Assembly: GCA_016195205.1 (NCBI GenBank)
Contig: JACQAB010000110.1
Span: 1-5,871 of the forward strand
Reading direction: 5' to 3'
DNA length: 5,871 bases
DNA from: Pseudomonadota bacterium
GTDB taxonomy: Bacteria > Pseudomonadota > Alphaproteobacteria > UBA9219 > RGZA01
Part shown: piece after piece, positions 1 to 4,805 of the stretch
Numbering within the stretch: the first letter of the stretch is position 1
Layout of the letters: every line of letters begins with the position of its first letter
The notes under the pieces: model-generated
Told to the model about the DNA's origin: nothing
The model's database searches: none
The model's input: the letters and a program-made list of their open reading frames with translations, nothing else
Translations under genes and position numbers: made by a program

Positions 1-308
1 AATTGCTGCAGGTCTATGGGTTAGTGACAAACCTCGTCACCTATGTTTCTGACCTCAATGACGTCTGGTCGCCCGGCCCGGCTGACAAAAAAGCTTTTAT
101 CGTTTATCGAAAAAGTGGCCTGCATCGATTGAGCCATTCAAGTGGACTCCACGCCTTTCTTGGCGATCCATGCGTTCATACGGTGGCTGTTTTTTCGGTG
201 CACGGTGGCTGTTTTTTCGGTGCATGGAACAACGCCCATGAGCGAACCGCAGCGTGAAACTACCGGCCGTTTATGGACGGTTAAAATGCGGGCCTGGCTG
301 GGAAGAGC
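1..308. other. Left-edge region without a recognisable gene
   Basis: I see no supported gene here. The plus strand is open from position 3 to 257, but the translation resembles no family I know and has no ribosome binding site. The stretch holds a perfect 22-bp tandem duplication (181-224), preceded by related-looking words: GTGGCC near 115 and AGTGGAC near 141, each close to T- or A-rich runs. The sparse coding signal and tandem words would fit the non-coding end of an insertion sequence, possibly of the IS21 type, whose ends carry several short repeats. No transposase is visible, so this is only a suggestion. The region lies downstream of the minus-strand gene ending at 309 and shows no strong terminator for it. 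Confidence 0.5.
181..224. repeat. Perfect 22-bp tandem repeat, two copies
   Basis: Positions 181-202 and 203-224 are identical. Each unit begins CGGTGGCTG, has a run of six T, and ends CGGTGCA. On the minus strand the units read as an A6 run between TGCACCG and CAGCCACCG. Two adjacent perfect copies in otherwise non-repetitive DNA suggest a recent duplication or a transposase-binding end. Multiple short repeats near the termini are known for IS21-family elements, but that link is inferred from general resemblance only. Confidence 0.85.
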
Positions 309-1250
309 CTAAACCTTCATGCTCTTCGCATCATAGCGGCGGCCCAGATAGGCCGGCGCCTTGGCGCTTTTGCCCGAGGGGAAACTGTCCATGTGGTACG
401 ACTGGTCCTGCTTGCCGTGATGCGCCCACAAGGCGTCGGGATTGAGGTGATAGAACAATTCGGCCACCGGCATGGTGCGCGTCCAGTCCTTCACCTGCTT
501 GCGGTGCGAGATTTTCCACACGCCGGACGAGCCCGCAGGGCGGCGTTCCAGCTTATCCAGATAGCGCCCGGCGAGGAAGAAATCTTCCTTGCCCGTGGGC
601 TTGTCCAAACGGTGCCAGGCCGTGAAATAACTTTCCGCCAGCGCCGTGTCGCCGCGCAGATCGACGCGCACATTGCCGATCATATGATGGCTGCCCTTCA
701 TGCCGCCGCGCACATCCAGCGCCCAGGCCACGAAGTCGCCGACCGCGCCCTGGAAAATGCCGGGGCCGAAATCCACCGTGGCGTCGGGATGAAACACCGA
801 GCGCACCAGGTTCTCTTCGGCGCGGTCGATGCCGCGGGCATAGGAATACATCAGACTGACGATCTCATCCTTGTCCAACAAGGCCTGCACCCGGGGCGGG
901 AAGGATGAGCTGACCGAGGTGGTGACCGGCGTAGGCGCGGAAGAAGTGGCCATGGACGAGAAGGCCAGAGCCTTGATCTGGCGGATGGCACGGGCGGCGT
1001 CTTTGGGATCTATCGGCTCGCGCTTCACGGCTTCGGCGGTGATGGGGGTTTTCTTGATGGCCAAGGCCTCGGCCACCTTGGCGGCCGAGCGCATGGCTTG
1101 CTCGCGATTGGCGGGAACCATGGGTTTGAAGAAGCCGGGCTTCACCAGCACGGGTTTCTTAGCCGCCACAGGAAGGGGTTTCTTGAGCGCTTTAGCTTTG
1201 GGCATGGGCTTCTTCGCTGCCGTTTTGGGTTTCTTTTTTGCTGCCGCCAT
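309..1250 (-). CDS. SnoaL/NTF2-like domain protein with Lys/Ala/Pro-rich N-terminal tail
   Basis: This encodes 313 residues, ATG at 1250-1248, TAG at 311-309. A GGAG sits six bases upstream of the ATG (1257-1260), which supports this start over the internal Met100 at 953, where no clear binding site is seen. Residues 1-40 contain 13 lysines and three KKP motifs, like a histone H1-type tail. A helical-looking linker runs to about 120. Residues 122-270 match the SnoaL_4/NTF2-like fold: DKDEIVSLMYSYARGID, then FHPDATVDFG (153-162), GSHHMIGN (186-193) and a tryptophan-containing strand VWKISHR (244-250). In this family Tyr, Asp and His residues in the cone-shaped cavity serve catalysis or ligand binding, as in steroid isomerase- and dehydratase-like members. 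The substrate cannot be told. The tail suggests binding to nucleic acid or another polyanion, which is inference. It stands alone, 349 bp beyond ccmH on the same strand. Confidence 0.8.
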   Translation of the reverse strand: MAAAKKKPKTAAKKPMPKAKALKKPLPVAAKKPVLVKPGFFKPMVPANREQAMRSAAKVAEALAIKKTPITAEAVKREPIDPKDAARAIRQIKALAFSSMATSSAPTPVTTSVSSSFPPRVQALLDKDEIVSLMYSYARGIDRAEENLVRSVFHPDATVDFGPGIFQGAVGDFVAWALDVRGGMKGSHHMIGNVRVDLRGDTALAESYFTAWHRLDKPTGKEDFFLAGRYLDKLERRPAGSSGVWKISHRKQVKDWTRTMPVAELFYHLNPDALWAHHGKQDQSYHMDSFPSGKSAKAPAYLGRRYDAKSMKV

Positions 1251-1256
1251 AGGCCG

Positions 1257-1260
1257 CTCC
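1257..1260 (-). promoter_or_regulatory. Ribosome binding site for the NTF2-like gene
   Basis: GGAG on the minus strand, six bases before the ATG at 1250. It decides for the long form with the lysine-rich tail over a start at Met100. Confidence 0.6.
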
Positions 1261-1278
1261 GAATTATGTTCTAAATCA

Positions 1279-1298
1279 ATGGCTTAACGCCAAGCCAT
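1279..1298. promoter_or_regulatory. Palindrome upstream of the NTF2-like gene, possible operator or leader hairpin
   Basis: ATGGCTT (1279-1285) and AAGCCAT (1292-1298) form a perfect 7-bp inverted repeat around a 6-base centre. Flanking ATC/GAT triplets extend it imperfectly. It lies 29-48 bases upstream of the start codon at 1250, a position suited to a repressor site or a leader hairpin. No regulator is encoded nearby, so its role is open. Confidence 0.35.
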
Positions 1299-1599
1299 CT
1301 GATTAAGGCAGGTTTTATCCCCGGTTTTGTAAGGCGGCACACCTTAGGCTAAAATCTCCAGAACGCAAGGTTTAATGCGTTAATTGCCGCAGGAGGTGCC
1401 ATTCACGCCGAGAATGAACAGTTCGTGACTAATTTTGATCCGTAACCAGGTCAAAAATGAGGGTTGAACATAATTTTTGGAGACTGGAGCGGGTTTTTTA
1501 AAAAATACAGCCTTTTTTAACAGAAAAAACTCATCGATTCCATGAAAATCCAGCTTTTTTGTCTTTAGAATAGCCGATTCCATATAAAAACCGGCAAAG

Positions 1600-2223
1600 T
1601 TAACGCTGCAGCCTAATTTTCGCCTTGGAAAGATAGATTCCATAACCCAGCAAAGCCAGGGCCAAAACGGCCCAGGGAGCCAGCCAAAGGGGCAAAGTTT
1701 CCGCCCGGAAGGGGGGGCGGAACAGGATGGCCTCCCCATAACGCTGGCGGAGGTAGGAAAGCACGGCCTCGTCCTCCCATCCCTGCTTCAGCTTGTCACG
1801 CACCATACCGCGCATGTCACGGGCCAGAGTGGCAGGCGAGTCATTGATCGACTCCCCCTCGCACACCACGCACCGGATCCCCGCGCCCAGCGCCATGGCC
1901 CGGGCCTCCAGCCTAGGATCGGCCAGGCTTTCCCCGGCCTCGAGGGCATGGAGTGAAGATGCGCAAATTATAAAAAAAAGAAAAAGGAAGAAAAATATAA
2001 CTCCCCTCCCCTTGCCCTCCTTCGCCAAGGCTACGGAGGGTCTGGGGTAACCCGTCCGCCGAAGCTTTAGCGGAGGCGGAAGGGAGGAGTAGGGGGTGGA
2101 GTAGAGCGTAACCTTACTCAAATTCCCAACATTTACGCTGACCCGCAATCCCTTACCCCACCCCTTTATCCCCTCCCTCAGGGGGAGGGGAAAAAAGATT
2201 TTCTGTTCAAGAAAATCTTTCAT
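1600..2223 (-). CDS. ccmH: CcmH, cytochrome c maturation thiol-redox subunit, 5' end interrupted by a palindromic element
   Basis: CcmH (CycL family) is a membrane-anchored periplasmic protein that reduces or presents the apocytochrome CxxCH cysteines to the heme lyase. From ATG 2223 to TAA 1600 the product is 207 residues. The signal-peptide core is VIFFFLFLFFIICA (75-88), with likely cleavage after SLHA (90-93). The redox motif RCVVC is at 117-121, followed by DSPATLARDMRGMV, and a C-terminal membrane anchor spans about 180-198. The start is supported by GAGGA seven bases upstream, overlapping the ccmG stop. Residues 12-74 come from an inserted repeat (2002-2191). Without those 63 residues the protein would be 144 long with a compact signal peptide, a usual size for the family. 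A TTG at 2028 (142 residues) is the other possible start but has no binding site. No in-frame ATG lies between the insert and the hydrophobic core. Confidence 0.88.
   Translation of the reverse strand: MKDFLEQKIFFPLPLREGIKGWGKGLRVSVNVGNLSKVTLYSTPYSSLPPPLKLRRTGYPRPSVALAKEGKGRGVIFFFLFLFFIICASSLHALEAGESLADPRLEARAMALGAGIRCVVCEGESINDSPATLARDMRGMVRDKLKQGWEDEAVLSYLRQRYGEAILFRPPFRAETLPLWLAPWAVLALALLGYGIYLSKAKIRLQR
2002..2191. repeat. Compound palindromic element with terminal inverted repeats, inside ccmH
   Basis: The ends are TCCCCTCCCCTTG (2002-2014) and CAGGGGGAGGGGA (2179-2191), inverted copies matching at 12 of 13 positions. Nested inside are CCCTCC/GGAGGG (2015-2020/2035-2040), TCCGCC/GGCGGA around GAAGCTTTAGCGGA (2055-2080), and AGCGTAA/TTACGCT (2105-2111/2133-2139). 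Imperfectly inverted G-rich and C-rich tracts lie around that last stem (about 2082-2100 and 2155-2177). It has no coding capacity of its own, so it would need to be mobilised in trans, as MITEs and REP-like repeats are. On the minus strand it reads open in the ccmH frame and supplies a basic, proline-rich segment (LPLREG at 14-19, LRRTGYP at 54-60). I see no clear target duplication, because both flanks are A-rich. Confidence 0.75.
2194..2220 (-). repeat. 10-bp perfect hairpin directly after the ccmH start codon
   Basis: AAAGATTTTC (2194-2203) and GAAAATCTTT (2211-2220) are perfect inverted copies around a 7-base loop. The stem starts at the base next to the ATG (2221-2223), so in mRNA it could fold right at the initiation site and dampen or tune translation. 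It encodes residues 2-10 (KDFLEQKIF). It lies outside the terminal repeats of the adjacent element and may be native or an outer part of it. Confidence 0.6.
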
Positions 2224-2230
2224 AAGAAAT

Positions 2231-2235
2231 TCCTC
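2231..2235 (-). promoter_or_regulatory. Ribosome binding site deciding the ccmH start
   Basis: GAGGA on the minus strand, with a 7-base spacer to the ATG at 2223. It overlaps the TGA of ccmG (2236-2234), the usual arrangement for coupled genes. This is the main reason to place the ccmH start before the repeat rather than at the TTG inside it. Confidence 0.65.
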
Positions 2236-2782
2236 ATGGTGTCGGCAGGAGCGGGAAAAACTTGGCAAAATCGCGCAGCCATATCGCCCGGGTGAGCGGA
2301 CCGGCATAATGAGCCACCACCCTTCCCTCTTCGTCGATCAGAAAACTTTCCGGCACGCCGCGCACGCCCCAGTCGATCACGCTGTGGCCATTGATGTCGA
2401 CCAGCACGCGGGAATAGACATTGCCGTAACGGTCAAAGAAATCCTGCAGGGCTTCTTGCTTGTCGTTATAGGCCACGCCGATGATCCCCAGCGCGTGCCG
2501 CAGCGCTATGGCCCGCAGCACCGGCAATTCCTCCACACAAGGTGCGCACCAGGAACCGAAAAAGTTTACCAGCACCTTCTGCCCGTGCATTTCCTGCAGA
2601 TCGAAGAGTTTTTCCTGCAGTGCGCCGGAAAAAAGCGGCAACCGCAGGGGCGGGGCGGCGTTGGGCGCGGGCGGCGCGGCAGGCGGCTTGGGCCCCAACG
2701 CGAAAAAGCCCACCGCCAGAAAGCCGAGCAGCAGGGCGGCGGGGATAAATATGACGGCAGAGGTGAAGAGTTTGCGTTTCAT
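2234..2782 (-). CDS. ccmG: CcmG (DsbE), membrane-tethered periplasmic thioredoxin-like protein
   Basis: CcmG reduces disulfides in apocytochrome c, or in CcmH, so that heme can be attached. The 182-residue product starts MKRK and has one uncleaved membrane segment at about 8-29. A Pro/Ala-rich linker follows (31-45), then a thioredoxin fold. The active site WCAPC is at 78-82 in the context VNFFGSWCAPC. DWGVRGVPESFLID (137-150) carries the cis-proline loop (Pro144) and the GVPE signature that marks CcmG/DsbE rather than general thioredoxins. Length is normal. The start at 2782 has no obvious binding site, because upstream DNA is the G/C-word repeat of the ccmE-ccmG junction. Translation may depend on coupling or be weak. 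The stop overlaps the ccmH ribosome binding site. Confidence 0.95.
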   Translation of the reverse strand: MKRKLFTSAVIFIPAALLLGFLAVGFFALGPKPPAAPPAPNAAPPLRLPLFSGALQEKLFDLQEMHGQKVLVNFFGSWCAPCVEELPVLRAIALRHALGIIGVAYNDKQEALQDFFDRYGNVYSRVLVDINGHSVIDWGVRGVPESFLIDEEGRVVAHYAGPLTRAIWLRDFAKFFPLLPTP

Positions 2783-2783
2783 G

Positions 2784-2865
2784 TTGGGGGCTCGGCGACT
2801 CGGGGGCTTGGGGGCTAAGAAGTTTTAAGGATTTTTTTTAATCCCTCGCCCCCCAGCCCCCAAGC
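2784..2865. repeat. Junction repeat ccmE/ccmG: GGGGGCT words in inverted arrangement
   Basis: GGGGGCT occurs at 2786-2792, 2802-2808 and 2810-2816. The opposite arm has AGCCCCC at 2855-2861 beside another C-run. The best stem is a perfect 11-bp inverted repeat, 2806-2816 with 2855-2865. Its 38-base loop contains a small nested hairpin, GGATT/AATCC (2829-2833/2840-2844). The right arm runs through the ccmE stop and encodes the last residues of CcmE. The left arm fills the space where a ccmG ribosome binding site would be expected. The plan of repeated words plus inverted copies is shared with 3423-3490 and 3987-4068, although the sequences are unrelated. Confidence 0.75.
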
Positions 2866-3289
2866 TTTTTTTTATCTCCGGCGGCATATATTTCTCATCA
2901 TGCTTGGCCAAAAGCAACGTGGCTTCGAAAAGACCTGCGTCTTGCAGATGCCCCTCGGCCACCACGCCCTGTCCCTCGCGGAACAGGTCGGGCGCCAGGC
3001 CATGATAGCGTACCTTCAGGGTGCGGTTGAAGTCGGTGACGGTGAAGGAAAGGTCGAGTCCATCCTTTCCGGCGTGGTGCACACTGCCCTTTTCCACCAT
3101 GCCGCCCAGACGGAAAGACTTTTTTCCGGCCAGCAGCGCCGCGCTTTTTTCGGCCACCTGGCTCGGCGTGTAGAAATAGGTGACGTTCTGGCGCAAGCCG
3201 ATCAGCACCAGGGCCAGCGCCACGGCCAGCCCCGCGCCGGTTAGGCCAATGAAAATAAGCCGCCGGTGCCGGGGCTGGATCGGCATCAT
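2825..3289 (-). CDS. ccmE: CcmE, periplasmic heme chaperone
   Basis: CcmE binds heme covalently in the periplasm and passes it to the CcmF/CcmH lyase. The 154-residue product has a short cytoplasmic end, one membrane anchor (about 11-31), and the OB-fold domain beginning NVTYFYTPSQVAEK. The conserved AKHDEKYMPPE motif (128-138) carries the heme-binding His130 and the axial ligand Tyr134. The start overlaps the ccmD stop as ATGA. A second ATG follows directly at 3286, so the first Met is uncertain. After MPPEIKKS the tail LGAGGRGIKKNP is read from the junction repeat (right arm 2855-2865 and neighbours). The natural C-terminus has therefore probably been replaced or extended by repeat sequence. 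The tail is usually variable and flexible in this family, so function should survive. Confidence 0.95.
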   Translation of the reverse strand: MMPIQPRHRRLIFIGLTGAGLAVALALVLIGLRQNVTYFYTPSQVAEKSAALLAGKKSFRLGGMVEKGSVHHAGKDGLDLSFTVTDFNRTLKVRYHGLAPDLFREGQGVVAEGHLQDAGLFEATLLLAKHDEKYMPPEIKKSLGAGGRGIKKNP

Positions 3290-3414
3290 TTGCCCCGCTT
3301 GGCGCGCAGGTAATCGCGCAGGCTGAACAGCGCCAACCCACCCACCAGCAGCGCCGCCGCCGCATAGGCCGCCAGCACGTGAAAGGTGCGATAGTCGGAG
3401 AAATCGAAGGACAT
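3286..3414 (-). CDS. ccmD: CcmD, small heme-exporter membrane protein
   Basis: This small gene encodes 42 residues, ATG at 3414-3412, TGA at 3288-3286. It begins MSFDFSDYRTFHVLAAYAAA, continues through a hydrophobic helix (about 13-31), and ends in a basic cytoplasmic tail, SLRDYLRAKRGK. This short N-terminus, single helix and Arg/Lys tail with an LRDY-like motif are typical of CcmD, which is needed to release heme-loaded CcmE from the CcmABC exporter. The stop overlaps the ccmE start by four bases, so the two are translationally coupled. No good ribosome binding site is seen before it, because the upstream DNA is the AT-word repeat 3423-3490. It is normally next to ccmC, which is absent here: tadA lies upstream instead. 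Confidence 0.9.
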   Translation of the reverse strand: MSFDFSDYRTFHVLAAYAAAALLVGGLALFSLRDYLRAKRGK

Positions 3415-3422
3415 AAGAAACG

Positions 3423-3490
3423 GTTCGTTTTTAGTGATTAGTTTTTAGTGATTAGCATGAGCCACTAAACACTAAAAACTAAAAACTAAC
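3423..3490. repeat. Junction repeat tadA/ccmD: TTTTTAGTG words in inverted arrangement
   Basis: A 14-bp unit, GTTTTTAGTGATTA, is perfectly tandem at 3427-3440 and 3441-3454. The opposite arm (3464-3490) carries inverted ACTAAA/CTAAAAAC words. The inner stem pairs 3441-3455 with 3465-3479 at 14 of 15 positions around a 9-base loop. An outer stem pairs 3423-3433 with 3480-3490 at 10 of 11. It occupies almost all of the 78-bp spacer between the tadA stop and the ccmD start. It is AT-rich, unlike the other two repeats of the same plan, and is not a standard terminator. Confidence 0.8.
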
Positions 3491-3492
3491 AA

Positions 3493-3945
3493 TCATCTCT
3501 TCATCTTAAAGAATTCCTGCAGGACTTTTCCGCAATCGCTTTCCATGATTCCGCCATACACCTCGGGCCGGTGGTGACAGGTGGGCTGGCTGAAGAAACG
3601 CGGGCCGTGATCCACCGCCCCGCCCTTGGGATCATAGGCGCCGTAATAAAGGCGGCGGATGCGCGCGAAAGACAGGGCGGCGGCGCACATCGCGCAGGGT
3701 TCCAGCGTCACATACAAATCGCAATTCTCAAGCCGCGGCGCGCCCTGCCTGACCGCCGCCGCGCGCAGCACCAGCATTTCGGCATGCGCCGTTGGATCGC
3801 CTTGCGTTTCGGTCAGATTCCCCGCGCGCGCCAGCACCTTTCCCGCGCCATCCACCAGCACGGCGCCGACCGGTACTTCGCCCTTTGCGGCGGCGGCTTT
3901 GGCCTCTTCCAGCGCCATCGCCATGAAATTGTTTTCCTGCGTCAT
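3493..3945 (-). CDS. tadA: TadA, tRNA-specific adenosine deaminase
   Basis: TadA deaminates A34 to inosine in tRNA-Arg(ACG), allowing one tRNA to read several arginine codons, and is usually essential. The 150-residue product shows the full zinc deaminase signature: HAE at 54-56 (zinc ligand His54, proton-shuttling Glu56) and PCAMC at 83-87 (zinc ligands Cys84 and Cys87). GEVPVGAVLV (22-31) and the RIRRLYYGAYDPKGGAVDHG segment (95-114) are typical of TadA over other deaminases. The first ATG (3945) lacks a clear ribosome binding site. Met8 at 3924 has AGGA about ten bases upstream, so the true start may be there. It diverges from the pseudouridine synthase gene with almost no gap and is first in the run leading to ccmD. 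Confidence 0.93.
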   Translation of the reverse strand: MTQENNFMAMALEEAKAAAAKGEVPVGAVLVDGAGKVLARAGNLTETQGDPTAHAEMLVLRAAAVRQGAPRLENCDLYVTLEPCAMCAAALSFARIRRLYYGAYDPKGGAVDHGPRFFSQPTCHHRPEVYGGIMESDCGKVLQEFFKMKR

Positions 3946-3956
3946 TTGCCGTTATC

Positions 3957-4802
3957 ATGCCGGGCATGGATGAAAATCACAAGAAAGGTTCGGGGGTTCG
4001 AAGGTTCGGGGGTTCGAACAAGAAAAAACCTGACGCCGAACCTCCGCACCTTCAAACCTCCGAATCTTCTAAAGGCGAACGGATAGCAAAATACCTCGCC
4101 CGTGCTGGGGTGGCCTCACGCCGCGACGCCGAGAAAATGATCCTCGCCGGCCGCGTGCAGGTCGACGGGCAAACCCTGGCGCATCCGGCCTTTCTGGTCA
4201 CCGGCAAAAGCCACGTGCGCGTCGACGGCAAGGAGCTGAAAAAACCCGAAGCGGCGCGGATGTGGCGCTATCACAAGCCGCCCGGCCTGCTCACCACCGC
4301 GCGCGATCCTGAAGGCCGCCCCACCGTGTTCGACGGCCTGCCCAAGCACCTGCCGCGCGTGATTAGCGTGGGACGCCTGGATTTCAATTCCGAAGGATTA
4401 CTGCTGTTCACCAACGACGGCGGGCTGGCGCGGCATCTGGAAACTTCGGAGCTTCCGCGCCGCTACCGCATCCGCATTCATCTGGGCAACCGCGAGGCCA
4501 AACTGGATGAGAAGAAACTGAAAGACCTTCGCCACGGCATCACCATCGACGGCATCCGCTATAAACCCATCGAAGTGAAAGTGGAGCATGCCAAAAGCAC
4601 CAATCTGTGGCTGGAACTGGCCCTGAAAGAAGGCAAGAACCGCGAGATCCGCAAGATCATGGAACACCTGGGCTATCAGGTGAACCGGCTGATTCGCCAG
4701 GGTTTCGGGCCGTTTGCCTTGGGCCGCTTGCAACAGGGCGGCATCGAGGAAATCCCCGCCTCGGCCCTGCGTAAATTGCTGCCGGAATTTTTCAAGGGCT
4801 AA
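3957..4802 (+). CDS. rluB: RluB/RsuA-family rRNA pseudouridine synthase
   Basis: The enzyme isomerises a uridine in rRNA. The best match is RluB, which modifies 23S U2605 (E. coli numbering), though RsuA and RluE/F share the fold. The product has 281 residues from ATG 3957. ATG 3966 (MDENHKK) is equally possible, and neither has a clear binding site. An S4 RNA-binding domain starts at GERIAKYLARAGVASRRDAE (40-59). The catalytic motif SVGRLDFNSEGLLLFTNDG (137-155) carries Asp142, and KEGKNREIRKI (224-234) lies near the C-terminus. Residues about 12-36 are read from the inverted repeat at 3987-4068, giving a basic low-complexity linker before the S4 domain. No start codon occurs between the repeat and the domain, so the repeat must be translated. 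The stop is three bases before rsmD, indicating an operon. Confidence 0.9.
   Translation: MPGMDENHKKGSGVRRFGGSNKKKPDAEPPHLQTSESSKGERIAKYLARAGVASRRDAEKMILAGRVQVDGQTLAHPAFLVTGKSHVRVDGKELKKPEAARMWRYHKPPGLLTTARDPEGRPTVFDGLPKHLPRVISVGRLDFNSEGLLLFTNDGGLARHLETSELPRRYRIRIHLGNREAKLDEKKLKDLRHGITIDGIRYKPIEVKVEHAKSTNLWLELALKEGKNREIRKIMEHLGYQVNRLIRQGFGPFALGRLQQGGIEEIPASALRKLLPEFFKG
3987..4068. repeat. Junction repeat inside the rluB 5' end: 16-bp tandem words with inverted copies
   Basis: GGTTCGGGGGTTCGAA is perfectly tandem at 3987-4002 and 4003-4018. The opposite arm, 4037-4068, holds two inverted, diverged 16-base copies that agree at 13 of 16 positions. Pairing 3989-4016 with 4037-4064 gives a 28-bp stem with 24 Watson-Crick pairs. 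Two of the four mismatches are G-U pairs in the plus-strand transcript. The loop is 20 bases. In rluB mRNA this strong hairpin would sit about 20-30 bases after the start codon. It also encodes the linker before the S4 domain. Confidence 0.85.
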
Positions 4803-4805
4803 GCC

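Larger units (their letters stand above)
1251..1599. other. AT-rich spacer between ccmH and the NTF2-like gene
   Basis: This 349-bp stretch is visibly richer in A and T than its flanks and holds no convincing gene. A minus-strand frame stays open across it, but it starts inside ccmH, has no binding site, and gives a sequence I do not recognise. An AT-only inverted repeat at 1498-1505 / 1513-1520 has a 7-base loop (TACAGCC), and T6A6 lies at 1494-1505. Together they could weakly terminate the ccm transcript, but there is no GC stem, so the call is poor. A 7-bp palindrome with a 6-base loop lies at 1279-1298. I saw no clear -35/-10 pair at a sensible distance from the downstream gene. Confidence 0.55.

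Noticed and set aside
181..224. CRISPR-like repeat
   Set aside because: The two copies are directly adjacent with no spacer, and there are no further copies or cas genes.
3..257. 84-codon plus-strand open frame at the left edge
   Set aside because: No recognisable family, no binding site, and it runs through the tandem repeat in different frames, giving unlike peptides from the two copies.
393..908. Long plus-strand frame opposite the NTF2-like gene
   Set aside because: It is an antisense shadow in GC-rich DNA: the minus-strand frame has the domain motifs and the binding site.
1536..1643. GATTCCAT three times (1536, 1576, 1636)
   Set aside because: Eight-base words at uneven 40- and 60-base spacing, one inside ccmH. 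No flanking similarity beyond a few bases, so chance is likely.
1380..1739. 119-codon minus-strand open frame spanning the AT-rich spacer
   Set aside because: It begins inside ccmH in another frame, lacks a ribosome binding site, and its translation shows no domain. AT-rich DNA with few stops explains it.
1995..2000. ATA or ATT as ccmH start just after a strong GGAGGGG tract
   Set aside because: These codons are not normal initiators. The G-rich tract is part of the element's terminal repeat, while ATG 2223 has a proper binding site.
2855..2878. GC arm followed by eight T, like an intrinsic terminator on the plus strand
   Set aside because: All genes around it run on the minus strand, and in that direction no T-run follows the stem. 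It is better explained as part of the junction repeat.
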